Assembly (NCBI GenBank): GCA_900473415.1
Contig: UCLR01000004.1
Span: forward strand, 35,375 to 99,374
Reading direction: 5' to 3'
DNA length: 64,000 nt
Source: Hyphomicrobiales bacterium
Lineage (GTDB): Bacteria > Pseudomonadota > Alphaproteobacteria > Rhizobiales > Beijerinckiaceae
The notes beneath the pieces were generated by a model. The model saw only the letters and a program-made list of their open reading frames with translations, was not told the origin of the DNA and did no database searches. This document shows, piece after piece, positions 16,108 to 26,323 of this stretch (its first letter is position 1; every line of letters begins with the position of its first letter). Position numbers and translations under genes: made by a program.

Positions 16108-17017
16108 GCCGGGTCGCCTCTTCGCTGGCGAGAGTCGCGATCTCGGCCCCATAGGGAATGCTCGGCTGCGCGCCGGGACGGGTGCAGGCGAGCGAGCCGG
16201 CGGCCAACCCATGGCGCAGCGCCCGCGCGAAATCGCCGTCATCGGCCAGCGCTGCCGCGAAGGCGCCGGTGAAGCTGTCTCCCGCCGCGACCGTGTCGAC
16301 GACCGCAACCTGCGGAGCCGGCAGGCGGTGCCGGACGCCGCCCTGCCAGGCGACGACGCCCCCTGCACCGAGTGTCGCGATCGCAGCGATGCCGCGCTCG
16401 GCGTCGAGCCTCTGCGCGATGTCCTCCGGCTCCCGCTGCGGCCATCCCAGTGACTGCGCGAGGACCAGCGCCTCATGCTCGTTGACGATCATGATGTCGA
16501 GACAGGCGAGAAGTGCGGCGGCTGGCGCTTCCGCCGGAGCGAGGTTCAGGATCACGCGCCCGCCGGCGGCCTTCATGGCCTGCGCCGCGGCGATGCTCAC
16601 GGCGGCCGGAACCTCGCATTGCAGCAGCAGGATGTCCTTCGTGCCGAGCGGCATCCGTCGCAAGGCGTCGGGCTCGGCGGCCGCGTTGGCGCCTGCCGCG
16701 ACAATGATCTGGTTGGCGCCGTCGCGGTCGATCGCGATGAAGGCCGCGCCCGTGGGCTCAGCGAGCCGGGCGACGCCGGAGAGATCGACGCCCTCCGCCG
16801 CCAGCAGGGCGAGCGCCGCCTCGCCGAAGCCGTCGCGCCCGACAGCGCCGACCAGCGCCACATCGGCGCCCGCGCGCCGCGCCGCAAGCGCCTGATTGGC
16901 GCCCTTGCCGCCGGGATGGACGGCGTATCCGGGGCCGAGCACGGTCTCACCTGCGCCGGGCAGCCGCTCGACCGGCGTCACCAGGTCGATGTTGATCGAG
17001 CCGAAGACGATGATCAT
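16085..17017 (-). CDS. rbsK: PfkB-family carbohydrate kinase, ribokinase-like
   Basis: This 310-aa sugar kinase of the ribokinase group has the N-terminal signature VFGSINIDLVTPVERLPGAGETVLG and HPGGKGANQALAARRAGADVALVGAVGRD. The second PfkB signature is DTVAAGDSFTGAFAAAL. In that signature the usual GAGD anion hole reads AAGD, a conservative change that leaves the catalytic Asp in place. The gene overlaps the dgoK-like gene by 4 bp (ATGA) and both likely form one sugar-catabolism operon. Ribose is the default substrate of close relatives; the neighbour suggests it may phosphorylate another sugar or deoxy-sugar acid. Confidence 0.85.
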   Translation of the reverse strand: MIIVFGSINIDLVTPVERLPGAGETVLGPGYAVHPGGKGANQALAARRAGADVALVGAVGRDGFGEAALALLAAEGVDLSGVARLAEPTGAAFIAIDRDGANQIIVAAGANAAAEPDALRRMPLGTKDILLLQCEVPAAVSIAAAQAMKAAGGRVILNLAPAEAPAAALLACLDIMIVNEHEALVLAQSLGWPQREPEDIAQRLDAERGIAAIATLGAGGVVAWQGGVRHRLPAPQVAVVDTVAAGDSFTGAFAAALADDGDFARALRHGLAAGSLACTRPGAQPSIPYGAEIATLASEEATRLSSRGNP

Positions 17018-17910
17018 GCGGCAAGGCCGGAGGAGAGGCGCCTGACGCCTGCGATGAAGGCCGCTTCCGGCGTGACCGTGCGGACTTTCAGGCCAGCGGC
17101 CTCCAGCTCGCCGCCATAGCTCTCGCCGAGCGCCCCGTCGGCGACGAGATGGACCTCGGCGCTGTGACCGAACAAGGCCTGCGCCCCCGCGATCTCCTGC
17201 CCGACCAGTAGTGCCGAGAGATAGGGGCCGACGGCCCCGCCCGGCATGCGGCCGGCCAGGACCTCGGTGCGAGACGCGAAGATGCTGTTGAGCAGCCCGC
17301 CGGCCCGGCTGACGGCCGCCCGGCCGCGGGCGGCGCCCTCAACTGTGTCGGTTCCGGCAGGTGCCTCGGCCAGTCGGCTCAGGATCGAGCTGTCGCGCAG
17401 CAGACCGTAGACCTCTCCGGTCATGAAGCTCGCGAAGCGGGTGATGCGCCCGCCCTTGATCTCGGCCCATTTCGAGTGGGTGCCGGGCAGGCAGGCGATG
17501 CCGTCCGTCAGGCCGAGGCCGACGATCAGTGTTTCCTCGCCGCGCATGACGTCGAAGGCGCCCTCGTCGCAGCTCAGCCCCGGCAGGATGGTGGCGGTCG
17601 TATTCTTGTCGAGTTCGACCTGGATCGCCGCGGCCGCGATCTCCTCCGGCGAGGCGGGACAGGCGACATAGGCCGCCTCGATCCAGCCATTGCGGCTGCC
17701 GACCATGCCGGCGAGCAGGATCGACGCGTCGGGAGCGGCGCGCCGGAAATCTCCGGCCAGCGTCTCGAAGGCGGCGGGATAGCCGCCGGCCGGCACCGAC
17801 TGAATACCCTGATCGGCGATGCGCCGCTGCAGCACCTCGCCCGTTTCCGAGATCAGGAAGGCGCGCGCGCGGGTCGTGCCCCAGTCGAGCGCGATCAGAG
17901 GTTTGGGCAT
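17014..17910 (-). CDS. dgoK: 2-dehydro-3-deoxygalactonokinase (DgoK family)
   Basis: This kinase phosphorylates 2-keto-3-deoxygalactonate in the DeLey-Doudoroff galactose route. The N-terminal ATP-binding motif is IALDWGTTRARAFLI; other family blocks are GMVGSRNGWIEAAYV, LPGLSCDEGAFDVMRGEET and CLPGTHSKWAEIKGGRITRFASFMTGE. The start is placed at ATG 17910 (MPKPLIALDWGTT, 298 aa), because the 12 upstream in-frame residues precede the first strand of the fold and add nothing recognisable. No KDPGal aldolase (dgoA) or dehydratase lies nearby; the partner is a ribokinase-like gene. Confidence 0.88.
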   Translation of the reverse strand: MPKPLIALDWGTTRARAFLISETGEVLQRRIADQGIQSVPAGGYPAAFETLAGDFRRAAPDASILLAGMVGSRNGWIEAAYVACPASPEEIAAAAIQVELDKNTTATILPGLSCDEGAFDVMRGEETLIVGLGLTDGIACLPGTHSKWAEIKGGRITRFASFMTGEVYGLLRDSSILSRLAEAPAGTDTVEGAARGRAAVSRAGGLLNSIFASRTEVLAGRMPGGAVGPYLSALLVGQEIAGAQALFGHSAEVHLVADGALGESYGGELEAAGLKVRTVTPEAAFIAGVRRLSSGLAA

Positions 17911-18037
17911 GGCAGGTTCCGGCACGGCAGCTTGAAAAGGGCGCAACTTTCTTTGCCGCGTTGGCCCCGGTCAAGAGCGGCGTCTTGCGCCGCTCACGCA
18001 GCCGCGGCAACGCTCCCAGGGGAAATTGACGAATCGG

Positions 18038-18931
18038 ATGGGTGCGATGCTCGAATTGCAGGCTGGTGGCCTCGAAGCCACGCTCGTTCCAGAGGCGGGC
18101 GGCATCGTCTCCCGCCTGACCTGGCGCGGTCCGGACGGGCGCCTGCACGACGTCCTGCGTTCGTCACCGGGCGAGGAGGCTTCGACCGCCGCGCCGAACT
18201 TCTTCGGCACATGGGCCATGCTGCCTTTTGCCAACCGCGCCTTCGGCAGCGTCGTCGACGATGGCAAGCGTCGTTTCCTGGTTGCTGCGAACGATGCGAA
18301 CGGCACCATCCATGGTTTCGGCTGGCAGTCGGCCTGGCAGGTCCTGGATCACGGCCGCTCGCGCGCCGTGCTCGAGCATCGCCGAACCGAAGGCCCGGAC
18401 CCTTACCGCTATCGCGCACGGCAGGACGTCATCCTCGACGAAGCGGGCATGACCATCCGCTTCTCGATCGTGAACGAGGCGCAGGCGACGCTGCCCTTCG
18501 GCATGGGGCACCATCCCTGGTTTCCTTGCGCTGCCGATACGCGCCTTGCCCTTCATGCTGAGGGCGCGCTGGTCTTCGGCGAGGCTTTTCGCGCGACAGG
18601 GCAGCAGGCTTTTCCCGATGGCGGCCCCTATGCGCAGGCTCCTGTCTTCCGGTCCACGGAGGTCACGGCCTGGAGCTTCATCGGCTGGGACGGCCGAGCC
18701 CGCGTCGAGACGCCCTCGACGGGACTGGCAATTGCGCTGACCGCGAGCGAGAACCTGAACTGCCCGGTCGTCTGGGCGCCGGCTGGGGCGGATTTCCTCT
18801 GCGTCGAGCCGCAGAGCCACGCCATCGGCGCACCGAGCGAGCCGGCTGCGCGCCTGGCCGCGCCGTTGCGGCAGCTTGCCCCGGGCGAGAGGCTGGAAGG
18901 CTGGCTCCGGATTGCGCCGGAAGCGATCTAG
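18038..18931 (+). CDS. Aldose 1-epimerase (mutarotase) family protein
   Basis: This predicted galactose-mutarotase-fold enzyme interconverts sugar anomers. It is about 297 aa. Motifs are the N-terminal LVPEAGGIVSRLTWRG, substrate-site residues in GTIHGFGWQ, the catalytic His region GMGHHPWF, and the C-terminal Glu in FLCVEPQSHA. Start choice is uncertain: ATG 18038 is used here, with TTG 18026 and ATG 18047 as alternatives; an AGGGGAA stretch lies at 18018-18025. It is divergent from dgoK and may serve the same sugar route. It ends overlapping the L,D-transpeptidase stop by 4 bp. Confidence 0.85.
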   Translation: MGAMLELQAGGLEATLVPEAGGIVSRLTWRGPDGRLHDVLRSSPGEEASTAAPNFFGTWAMLPFANRAFGSVVDDGKRRFLVAANDANGTIHGFGWQSAWQVLDHGRSRAVLEHRRTEGPDPYRYRARQDVILDEAGMTIRFSIVNEAQATLPFGMGHHPWFPCAADTRLALHAEGALVFGEAFRATGQQAFPDGGPYAQAPVFRSTEVTAWSFIGWDGRARVETPSTGLAIALTASENLNCPVVWAPAGADFLCVEPQSHAIGAPSEPAARLAAPLRQLAPGERLEGWLRIAPEAI

Positions 18932-19608
18932 CGCCAGCCGCCGCTGCTCGGATAGCTCGGATAATAGGGCTGGTAGCCATAGACGCCGGCCGGCAGGGTC
19001 GGCCGCAGCAGGATCTGCCCGCGCGCCGCTTCCCAGCCGTTCTGACGCTGCTGCGCGACCGTGATGTCATGATGGCGCTGCTTCGCCTTGGCGATCGTGC
19101 TCTTGGTCGAGGCAGCCTTCGTGAACTTCGTCTTGGACGTCCCCGACGCCTTGGCGAAGCGCGACAGGCCGTCGTTTTGCGAGCCGTTCAGCGCGATCCG
19201 GGTCTCGCCGAAGCCGTGTTTCCGCACCAGCGCGAAGAGCTTGGCGGCATTGGCCGGATGCAGGCGGATGCAGCCATGCGAAGCGGGCCGGCCGAGCGCG
19301 CCGACGGCCGTCGTGCCGTGGATCGCATAGCCGCCGCGGAAGAACACCGAATGGGGCATCGCCCCGTCGTATTTGCGCGAATACCAACTCTTTTCGAGCC
19401 GGATCGGCCGGTAGACGCCGGTCGGCGAGCGGAAGCCCTTGCGGCCGGAAGAGATCTTCCAGTCATAGGCTTCGCCATCGGTGGTGGTCACGCGCATGCG
19501 CTGGGCGGCGAGGTCGATCTTGACGTCGATACCGGCTTGGGCGGCGCTTCCGAACAGGGTCAGGATCAGGACGGCGAGGCAACCGAGAAGGCGTCGCATC
19601 ACTCTCAC
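18928..19608 (-). CDS. L,D-transpeptidase (YkuD/ErfK family), exported
   Basis: This 226-aa exported enzyme forms 3-3 peptidoglycan crosslinks or attaches proteins to peptidoglycan. It has a signal peptide (LLGCLAVLILTLFGSAAQA), and the YkuD domain runs about residues 25-145 with His in AIHGTTAVGALG and the catalytic motif SHGCIRL. After the domain comes a basic Lys/Thr/Ser-rich linker (TSKTKFTKAASTKSTIAKAKQ) and a Tyr/Pro-rich tail, probably a wall-interacting segment. The gene is monocistronic by position, converging on the mutarotase gene. Confidence 0.93.
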   Translation of the reverse strand: MRVMRRLLGCLAVLILTLFGSAAQAGIDVKIDLAAQRMRVTTTDGEAYDWKISSGRKGFRSPTGVYRPIRLEKSWYSRKYDGAMPHSVFFRGGYAIHGTTAVGALGRPASHGCIRLHPANAAKLFALVRKHGFGETRIALNGSQNDGLSRFAKASGTSKTKFTKAASTKSTIAKAKQRHHDITVAQQRQNGWEAARGQILLRPTLPAGVYGYQPYYPSYPSSGGWR

Positions 19609-19730
19609 TCCATCGACACAACAACTGGGTGAGGCAACCGGGACGCCCCCAAAGCCCGCCGCCGCTGACTCTAGGAAAGCCCTGTGGGGGAGGATTGTAA
19701 AGCGCGAAGCCGGATCGTGGTTTCCGCCTG

Positions 19731-20576
19731 TCAGATCATCGGCAGCGAATGCGGCTTGCGGCCGAGCGGGAAAGCGGCGTCGATCCTGGCGATTTCCGCC
19801 GCCGAAAGCGCAAGCCCCAGCGCTTCGGCGTTCTCCTCGACATGGGCCGTTCTGCCGGCCTTCGGGATCGCAAAGACGCTCGTTCGCCGCGTCAGGAAGG
19901 CAAGCGCGACCTGCCGGGCCGTCGCGCCATGCGCTGTGGCGATCTCGGCCAGCAGCTTGCCCTGGGTGCTGCCGGGTTCGGGGAAGTCGTCATGGCCGAA
20001 GGGGCTGTAGGCGGTGACGGCGACGCCGTTGCGCTCGCTCCAGGGGATGACGGCGTGCTCGATGGCGCGCTCGCGCAAATGATAGAGCACCTGGTTGCAG
20101 GCGATCCTGCCCTTGCCGGCCGCCCTCAGAGCCTCGTCGAGATCGTCCTCGTCGAAATTGCTGACGCCCCAGGAGAGGATCTTGCCCTCCTGCTTCAGCG
20201 CCTCGAAGGCGGCGAAGGTCTCCGCGAGTGGGTGGGGCCCGCGCCAATGCAGCAGGTAGCAGTCGAGCCGATCGGTCTTGAGATGCTTCAGTGAGCGCTC
20301 GCAGGCCGCACGCACGCCCTGCCGCGAGGCGTTGTGCGGCAGCACCTTCGAGACGAGGAAGACCCCTTCGCGCCGCCCGGTGATGGCCTCGCCGATGATC
20401 GCTTCGGAGCGGCCGTCGCCATACATCTCGGCGGTGTCGATATGGGAAAGGCCGAGATCGAGCCCGCGCCTGAGAGCCGCGATCGCCTCACGCTTGTCGC
20501 CCTGCTCGATATACCAGCTGCCCTGGCCGATCTGTTCGATTGCCTGTCCGGTGGAACCGAAAACGTGACGTGCCAT
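19731..20576 (-). CDS. Aldo/keto reductase
   Basis: This 281-aa NADPH-dependent TIM-barrel reductase of the AKR superfamily has the expected catalytic tetrad: Asp in HIDTAEMYGDG, Tyr in the same block, Lys in FLVSKVLP, and His in CYLLHWRG. The C-terminal cofactor site is VFAIPKAGRTAHVEENAEAL. The physiological substrate cannot be deduced. It lies 12 bp upstream of the folC 3' end on the same strand, so it may be read from the trpA-accD-folC transcript. Confidence 0.92.
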   Translation of the reverse strand: MARHVFGSTGQAIEQIGQGSWYIEQGDKREAIAALRRGLDLGLSHIDTAEMYGDGRSEAIIGEAITGRREGVFLVSKVLPHNASRQGVRAACERSLKHLKTDRLDCYLLHWRGPHPLAETFAAFEALKQEGKILSWGVSNFDEDDLDEALRAAGKGRIACNQVLYHLRERAIEHAVIPWSERNGVAVTAYSPFGHDDFPEPGSTQGKLLAEIATAHGATARQVALAFLTRRTSVFAIPKAGRTAHVEENAEALGLALSAAEIARIDAAFPLGRKPHSLPMI

Positions 20577-20588
20577 GGGCGCCTCCCT

Positions 20589-21911
20589 TTAGGTCGGCGG
20601 CGTGCCGTTGGCCGAGAGCACTTCGCCGGCGAGATAGAGCGAGCCGCAGATCAGGACGCGCGGCGGCGCCGGCCAGTCCCGCTCGGCGATAGCGCGCAGC
20701 GCCTGCTCGACCGAGCCGGAGGCTTCGGCGGCGAGTCCGGCGCTGCGGGCCGCCTCCGCGACCTCCTCGGGCGAGCGCGCGGCGAGCGCGTTCTGGATCG
20801 GCACGGCATAGAGCGCCTGCGCCAGCCCCTTGAAATGGCCGAGTGTCGCGACCGCATCCTTGGTCGAAAGCAGGCCAGCGATCATCACCAGCGGCGCGGG
20901 ATTGCGGTCGGCGAGATCGGCCATCGCCTGGGCGAGCACGCGCCCGCCATCGGGGTTGTGGCCGCCATCGAGCCAGAGCTCGGCGCGCGGTGGGATCAGC
21001 TCGGCGAGCCGCCCGCGCGCCAGGCGCTGCAGCCGCGCCGGCCAGTCGGCATGGCGCATGCCCTCCTCGAAGGCGCGCGTCGGCAGCCCGCCATAGCCGG
21101 CCGCGCGCAGCGCCGCGATCGCGGTACCGGCATTGACATGCTGGTGGCGGCCGGCGAGCCGCGGCAGCGGCAGGTCGAGCAGCCCGTCCTGGTCCTCGTA
21201 AACGAGCCTTCCGCCCGCCTCATGGACGTTGAAGTCCTGCGCGCCGATCAGGATCTTCGAGGCCCCGGTGCGCTCGGCCGCGGCTTCGAGCACGGCGGTC
21301 GGCTCCGGCTCCTGAGGCGCGATCACGGCCGGCGCGCCACGCTTGAAGATGCCGGCCTTTTCGCCGGCGATCTTGGTGACGGTGTCGCCGAGATATTCGG
21401 AATGGTCGAGGGAGACCGGCGTCACCACCGTGCAGGCCGGGTGGGCGATGATGTTGGTGGCATCGAAGCGCCCGCCAAGCCCCACTTCCAGCAGCAGCAC
21501 ATCGGCCGGATTCTCGGCGAAAAGCAGCATGGCCGCTGCCGTCGTCATCTCGAAGAAGGTGATCGGATCGCCGGCATTGATGCGCTCGCAGCGCTCCAGC
21601 GCCTCGACGAGCTTGTCTTCGTCGACGAAATGGCCGCCGCCGGGTGCGCCCAGCCGGATGCGCTCATGGAAGCGCACCAGATGCGGCGAGATATAGACAT
21701 GGACCCTCAGGCCCGCCGCCTCGAGGATCGCCCGCATGAAGGCGATGGTCGAGCCCTTGCCGTTGGTGCCGGCGACATGGATCACCGGCGGCAGGCGCTT
21801 CTGCGGGTCGCCAAGGCGTTCCAGCAGCGTGAGGATACGGCCGAGCGAAAGGTCGATCAGCTTGGGATGCAGCGCCATGAAGCGCGCGAGCAGCGTGTCG
21901 GAGGACCCCAT
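20589..21911 (-). CDS. folC: Bifunctional dihydrofolate/folylpolyglutamate synthase
   Basis: This is the Mur-ligase-family enzyme that joins glutamate to dihydropteroate and extends folate polyglutamates. The ATP site is VIHVAGTNGKGSTIAFM; the Mur-type central blocks are FFEMTTAAAMLLFAE, LLEVGLGGRFDATNII and VSLDHSEYLGDTVTKIAGEKAGIFK. The C-domain is marked by LWLDGGHNPDGG. The ATG at 21911 (MGSSDTLLARF) gives 440 aa, the normal length; a longer in-frame extension runs back through accD but is only a shadow frame. It follows accD by 26 bp. Confidence 0.96.
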   Translation of the reverse strand: MGSSDTLLARFMALHPKLIDLSLGRILTLLERLGDPQKRLPPVIHVAGTNGKGSTIAFMRAILEAAGLRVHVYISPHLVRFHERIRLGAPGGGHFVDEDKLVEALERCERINAGDPITFFEMTTAAAMLLFAENPADVLLLEVGLGGRFDATNIIAHPACTVVTPVSLDHSEYLGDTVTKIAGEKAGIFKRGAPAVIAPQEPEPTAVLEAAAERTGASKILIGAQDFNVHEAGGRLVYEDQDGLLDLPLPRLAGRHQHVNAGTAIAALRAAGYGGLPTRAFEEGMRHADWPARLQRLARGRLAELIPPRAELWLDGGHNPDGGRVLAQAMADLADRNPAPLVMIAGLLSTKDAVATLGHFKGLAQALYAVPIQNALAARSPEEVAEAARSAGLAAEASGSVEQALRAIAERDWPAPPRVLICGSLYLAGEVLSANGTPPT

Positions 21912-21937
21912 GGCGCGACCGTCCAGGTGAGCCGGGC

Positions 21938-22846
21938 TCAGATCGCCTCGGCCACCGGGCGCACGACGGGAGCGGGCGCGGGCGCCTCGCCCTTCGCCGC
22001 CGGCTGCTTGGTCAGCAGCCTGCCGAGGCGCGCGAGCGTCTCGGGGATGTCGCGGCGATGCACCACCATGTCGACCATGCCGTGGTCCTTGAGATATTCC
22101 GAGCGCTGGAAGCCGTCCGGCAGCTTCTCGCGGATCGTCTGCTCGATGACGCGGGGCCCGGCGAAGCCGATCAGGGCGCCGGGCTCCGCGATATGGACGT
22201 CGCCGAGCATGGCGTAGGACGCCGTGACGCCCCCGGTGGTCGGGTTGGTCAGCACGACGAAATAGGGAAGGCCCGCCGCGCGCAGGCGCCGCACCGCGAC
22301 GGTCGTGCGCGGCAGCTGCATCAGCGAGAGGATGCCCTCCTGCATGCGCGCGCCGCCCGAAGCGGCGAAGACGACGTAAGGCGTCTTCTTGTCGAGCGCG
22401 GTCTCGGCGCCCTTGATGAAGGCCTCGCCGGCCGCCATGCCGAGCGAGCCGCCCATGAAGTGGAAGTCCTGCGCGGCGACCGTCATCGGCAGGCCCTTGA
22501 CCCGGCCGAACCCGACCTTGAAGGCATCCTGCGCGCCGGTCTTGGTGCGGGCGTCCTTCAGCCGGTCGACATAGCGCTTCTCGTCGCGGAACTTGAGCGG
22601 ATCGACCGCGGCCTCGGGCAGGGCAACATCGACCCATTTGCCCTCGTCGAAGGTCAGGCGCAGTCGCTCCGGCGCGGTGACGCGCATATGGTGCTCGGAG
22701 CCGGGGATGACGTAACCATTGGCCTCGACATCCTTGTGGAACACCATCTGCCCGGAATCCGGGCATTTGATCCAGAGGTTCTCCGGCGTCTCGCGCTTGA
22801 ACAGCGTCTTGATGCGCGGCCGGACGACTTCGGAAATCCAGTTCAT
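21938..22846 (-). CDS. accD: Acetyl-CoA carboxylase carboxyltransferase subunit beta, zinc-finger Cys depleted
   Basis: AccD and AccA form the carboxyltransferase that makes malonyl-CoA for fatty-acid synthesis. The 302-aa protein has the crotonase-like core ([59 protein letters not shown]). The N-terminal zinc finger is degenerate: the first pair is C28-P-D-S and the second pair IPGS (47-50), so only one of the four usual Cys remains, while the trailing HHM is kept. It sits between trpA and folC, the usual order in this group. Confidence 0.96.
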   Translation of the reverse strand: MNWISEVVRPRIKTLFKRETPENLWIKCPDSGQMVFHKDVEANGYVIPGSEHHMRVTAPERLRLTFDEGKWVDVALPEAAVDPLKFRDEKRYVDRLKDARTKTGAQDAFKVGFGRVKGLPMTVAAQDFHFMGGSLGMAAGEAFIKGAETALDKKTPYVVFAASGGARMQEGILSLMQLPRTTVAVRRLRAAGLPYFVVLTNPTTGGVTASYAMLGDVHIAEPGALIGFAGPRVIEQTIREKLPDGFQRSEYLKDHGMVDMVVHRRDIPETLARLGRLLTKQPAAKGEAPAPAPVVRPVAEAI

Positions 22847-22903
22847 CGGATGATCCCTGATGGCGGTCGGCGCCCGGAGGCGCCGTCACGCAAAAGAATG
22901 GGC

Positions 22904-23749
22904 TCAGGCCGCCTTGGCGACGGAGCGCACGCCCTGGGCGAGTTCGCTGACCAGCGAGGTGACAGCGGAAACAGTCTTTTCCGTGGCCTTGCCCTCGGCG
23001 TCCAGCGAGAGCCGCACGCGTTCCACAAGCGCGGAACCGACGACGACGCCGTCCGCGCCCTTGGCGATGGTGGCGGCGTCAGCTGCGGTCTTCACGCCGA
23101 AGCCGACCGCAACGGGCAGGTCGGTATGGCGCTTGATGCGGGCGACCGCGTCGCCGACCGCGCCGTAATCGGCGATGGCGCCACCGGTCACGCCGGTCAT
23201 CGAGACGTAGTAGACGAAGCCCGAGGTGTTCTGCAGCACCTTGGGCAGGCGCTTGTCGTCGGTCGTCGGCGTGGCCAAGCGGATGAAGCTGACGCCGGCC
23301 TTCAGCGCCGGCAGGCAGAGCTCGGCATCCTCTTCCGGCGGCAGGTCGACGACGATCAGCCCGTCGACGCCAACGCGGCGCGCCTCGGCGAGGAAGGCCT
23401 CGACGCCATAGACGTAGATCGGGTTGTAGTAGCCCATCAGCACGATCGGTGTGTCGTGGCCGGCCCTGCGGAAGCTCTCGACCATGGCGAGCGTCTTGCG
23501 CAGCGTCTGCCCGGCTTTCAACGCGCGCTGGCCAGCGAGCTGGACCGGCACGCCATCCGCCATCGGATCGGTGAAGGGCACGCCGAGCTCGATCACGTCG
23601 GCGCCGGCTGCGGGCAAGGCGTTCAGGATCGCGCTCGACGTCTCGAAATCGGGATCGCCGGCGGTGACGAAGGTCACGAGCGCCGCCCGGCCCTCGCGGG
23701 CACAGGCCTGGAAGCGGTTCTGGATGCGGGTCTGGCCGGTCTCTGTCAT
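22904..23749 (-). CDS. trpA: Tryptophan synthase alpha subunit
   Basis: TrpA cleaves indole-3-glycerol phosphate to indole and glyceraldehyde phosphate and passes indole to TrpB. The start at ATG 23749 ([13 protein letters not shown]) gives 281 aa, the family length. Catalytic Glu and Asp are in [15 protein letters not shown]; the phosphate-binding loops are [11 protein letters not shown] and [12 protein letters not shown]. The frame stays open upstream to about 24403 but that part opposes hrpB and is not coding. Unusually, trpB and trpF are not upstream; hrpB is divergent 78 bp away. Confidence 0.96.
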   Translation of the reverse strand: MTETGQTRIQNRFQACAREGRAALVTFVTAGDPDFETSSAILNALPAAGADVIELGVPFTDPMADGVPVQLAGQRALKAGQTLRKTLAMVESFRRAGHDTPIVLMGYYNPIYVYGVEAFLAEARRVGVDGLIVVDLPPEEDAELCLPALKAGVSFIRLATPTTDDKRLPKVLQNTSGFVYYVSMTGVTGGAIADYGAVGDAVARIKRHTDLPVAVGFGVKTAADAATIAKGADGVVVGSALVERVRLSLDAEGKATEKTVSAVTSLVSELAQGVRSVAKAA

Positions 23750-23827
23750 GGCGCTGCGGTTAGCACGGCGCGCGCGGGCTGGCGAGTGGCTTGCGCGTAA
23801 GGCCGGCCTGCGCCACATCGGCCGGGC

Positions 23828-26323
23828 ATGCGCGTCTTCGACACCAGCCTTCCCATCGACGCCGTTCTTGGCGATCTCGCCGCGTCCCTGCGGGCGCAGC
23901 CCAACGTCGTCCTGGTCGCCCCGCCCGGCGCCGGCAAGACGACGCGCGTGCCGCTTGCGCTTCTCGACGAGCCCTGGACGAAGGGCGGCAAGCTCATCCT
24001 GCTCGAACCGCGTCGGCTCGCGGCGCGCGGCGCGGCGAACCGGATGGCGCAGACCCTGGGCGAGCGCGTCGGCGAGACCGTGGGTCTGCGCGTCCGGCTC
24101 GGCTCGAAGATCGGGCCGAAGACGCGGATCGAGGTCGTCACCGAAGGCGTCTTCGCCCGGATGATCCTCGACGACCCGGCGCTCGAAGGCGTCGCGGCCG
24201 TGCTCTTCGACGAGTTCCACGAGCGCTCGCTCGACGCCGATTTCGGGCTCGCGCTCGCGCTCGATGCCCAAGGCGGCCTGCGCGAGGATCTGCGCATCCT
24301 CGTCATGTCGGCGACGCTCGACGGCGCCCGCGTTGCCAGACTGCTGGGCGATGCCCCGGTGATCGAGAGCGAGGGACGCGCCTTTCCGGTCGAGACGCGT
24401 CATCGCAGCCGCGATCCGCTGAAGCGCATCGAGGACCAGGTCACGGAGACGATTCTGCTGGCGCTGAACGAGCAGCCGGGCTCGCAGCTCGTTTTCCTCC
24501 CGGGGCAGGGCGAGATCCGCCGCGTCGAGGAGCGCCTGCGCGAGAAATTACGCGACCCTGCCGTCGAGATCGCCCCGCTCTATGGCGCGCTAGACCAGCG
24601 CGAGCAGGACCGCGCCGTGCTGCCGGCGCCCGCCGGCCACCGGAAGGTCGTGCTCGCCACCGCCATCGCCGAGACCTCGCTGACCATCGAGGGCGTGCGC
24701 GTCGTAATCGATTCAGGGTTGGCCCGCGTGCCCGTCTATGAGCCCGATATCGGCATGACCCGCCTGGAGACCCGCCGCGCCAGCCGCGCCGCCGCGGACC
24801 AGCGCCGCGGCCGCGCCGGGCGCACGGAGCCGGGCGTCTGTTACCGGCTCTGGGAAGAAGCCGCGACCGGCGCACTCGAACCCTTCGCCCGCCCCGAAAT
24901 CCTCTCTGCGGATCTGAGCCCCCTGCTGCTGGACTGCGCCGCCTGGGGCGTTGCGGACCCGACCACGCTCGCCTTCCTCGATCCACCGCCGGCTCCGGCC
25001 CTCAAGGAGGCGCGCAGCCTGCTGACGAGCATCGGGGCGCTCGATGCCGAGGGGCGCATCACGGCGGATGGGCGAGCCCTGCAGGCGCTGCCGCTGCCGC
25101 CGCGGCTCGCCCGCATGCTCGTGGCCGCCGCGCGTTTCGGTCAGGCCGATACGGCGGCCGAACTCGCAGCCGTGCTGGTGGAGCGCGGGCTCGGCGGCGA
25201 TGCCATCGATCTGGCGGAGCGCCTCGAACGCTTCGCCCGCGAGCGCGGCGGGCGGGCCGGCGACATGCGCCGCCTGGCCGAGGGCTGGGCGCGCACGGCC
25301 GCAGGCAAGGCCGGTGCCTCCGCCGGCGAGCCGCTTTCAACCGGCCTTCTCCTCGCCTTCGCCTATCCCGACCGTGTCGCAAAGGCGCGCGCGCCGGGCT
25401 CGGGGCAGTACCTCCTCGCCAATGGCCGCGGCGGTGCGCTGGAAGCCTCGCAGCGGCTGGCGCGCGAGCCCTATGTCGTCGTCGCCGAGATGACCGGCGC
25501 GGCGCAGCAGGCGCGGATCATGGCTGCCGCCGCGATCGAGGAAGCGGAGATCGCAGCCCTCGTCGGCCACGGGCTCGCGCCTTTCGCCATCGAGGAGCGC
25601 GAGGAGGCGAGTTTCGATCGTGCGGCTCGTGCATTGCGGGTGCGGGCCGTGCGTCGCTACGGCGCCCTCTCGCTCTCGGAGCGTCCTCTGCCGGTCGCGG
25701 ATACGGCCGAGAATGCCGAAGCTCTGGCGAAGGGCATCGCAGCGCTCGGCATCGGTCTCCTGCCCTGGACGAAGGCGCAGGCGCAGCTGCGCGAGCGCGT
25801 CGCTTTCCTGTGCAAGGCCGAGCCGGAGGCCAGCTGGCCCGATCTCTCCGACGAGGGGCTGGCAGCTGACTCCGAGCTCTGGCTCGCGCCGCATATCCTC
25901 GGCCGCGCCTCGCTGGCTGCGATCCAGCCTTCCGATCTCGATTCAGCGCTCGCGAGCCTGCTGCCCTGGGAGATGAAGCGCCGGCTCGATGCGGAAGCCC
26001 CGACGCATTTCACCGCGCCGACCGGCTCCTCGCTCGCAGTCGACTATGCCGCCGAGGCCGGTCCGACCATCGCCGTGCGCGTGCAGGAGCTTTATGGCCT
26101 CTCGACCCATCCGGCGCTGGCCGGCGGGCGGGTGCCGCTGGTGCTGGAGCTATTGTCCCCGGCGCATCGGCCGATCCAGGTCACACGCGATCTGCCCGGC
26201 TTCTGGCGCGGCTCCTGGGCGGCTGTGAAATCCGAGATGAAGGGCCGCTATCCGCGCCATCTGTGGCCGGACGATCCCGCCGCCGCGCTGCCGACGACGC
26301 GGGCCAAGCCGCGCGGGACGTGA
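23828..26323 (+). CDS. hrpB: ATP-dependent helicase HrpB
   Basis: This 831-aa DExH-box helicase has the HrpB layout. The N-terminal helicase core has Walker [17 protein letters not shown], Walker B DEFHERS and motif III MSATLDG; the second core domain has [14 protein letters not shown] and [19 protein letters not shown] helicase-associated domain follows, and the HrpB C-terminal domain includes [24 protein letters not shown] and [17 protein letters not shown]. The biological role of HrpB is poorly defined, with RNA as the probable substrate. It is transcribed divergently from trpA and ends in a hairpin shared with the converging DUF1194 gene. Confidence 0.95.
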   Translation: MRVFDTSLPIDAVLGDLAASLRAQPNVVLVAPPGAGKTTRVPLALLDEPWTKGGKLILLEPRRLAARGAANRMAQTLGERVGETVGLRVRLGSKIGPKTRIEVVTEGVFARMILDDPALEGVAAVLFDEFHERSLDADFGLALALDAQGGLREDLRILVMSATLDGARVARLLGDAPVIESEGRAFPVETRHRSRDPLKRIEDQVTETILLALNEQPGSQLVFLPGQGEIRRVEERLREKLRDPAVEIAPLYGALDQREQDRAVLPAPAGHRKVVLATAIAETSLTIEGVRVVIDSGLARVPVYEPDIGMTRLETRRASRAAADQRRGRAGRTEPGVCYRLWEEAATGALEPFARPEILSADLSPLLLDCAAWGVADPTTLAFLDPPPAPALKEARSLLTSIGALDAEGRITADGRALQALPLPPRLARMLVAAARFGQADTAAELAAVLVERGLGGDAIDLAERLERFARERGGRAGDMRRLAEGWARTAAGKAGASAGEPLSTGLLLAFAYPDRVAKARAPGSGQYLLANGRGGALEASQRLAREPYVVVAEMTGAAQQARIMAAAAIEEAEIAALVGHGLAPFAIEEREEASFDRAARALRVRAVRRYGALSLSERPLPVADTAENAEALAKGIAALGIGLLPWTKAQAQLRERVAFLCKAEPEASWPDLSDEGLAADSELWLAPHILGRASLAAIQPSDLDSALASLLPWEMKRRLDAEAPTHFTAPTGSSLAVDYAAEAGPTIAVRVQELYGLSTHPALAGGRVPLVLELLSPAHRPIQVTRDLPGFWRGSWAAVKSEMKGRYPRHLWPDDPAAALPTTRAKPRGT

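Noticed and set aside
21912..22889. Long N-terminal extension of folC through accD
   Set aside because: It is out of frame with accD and shows only Arg-rich sequence; folC has a normal ATG at 21911 with a family-length product.
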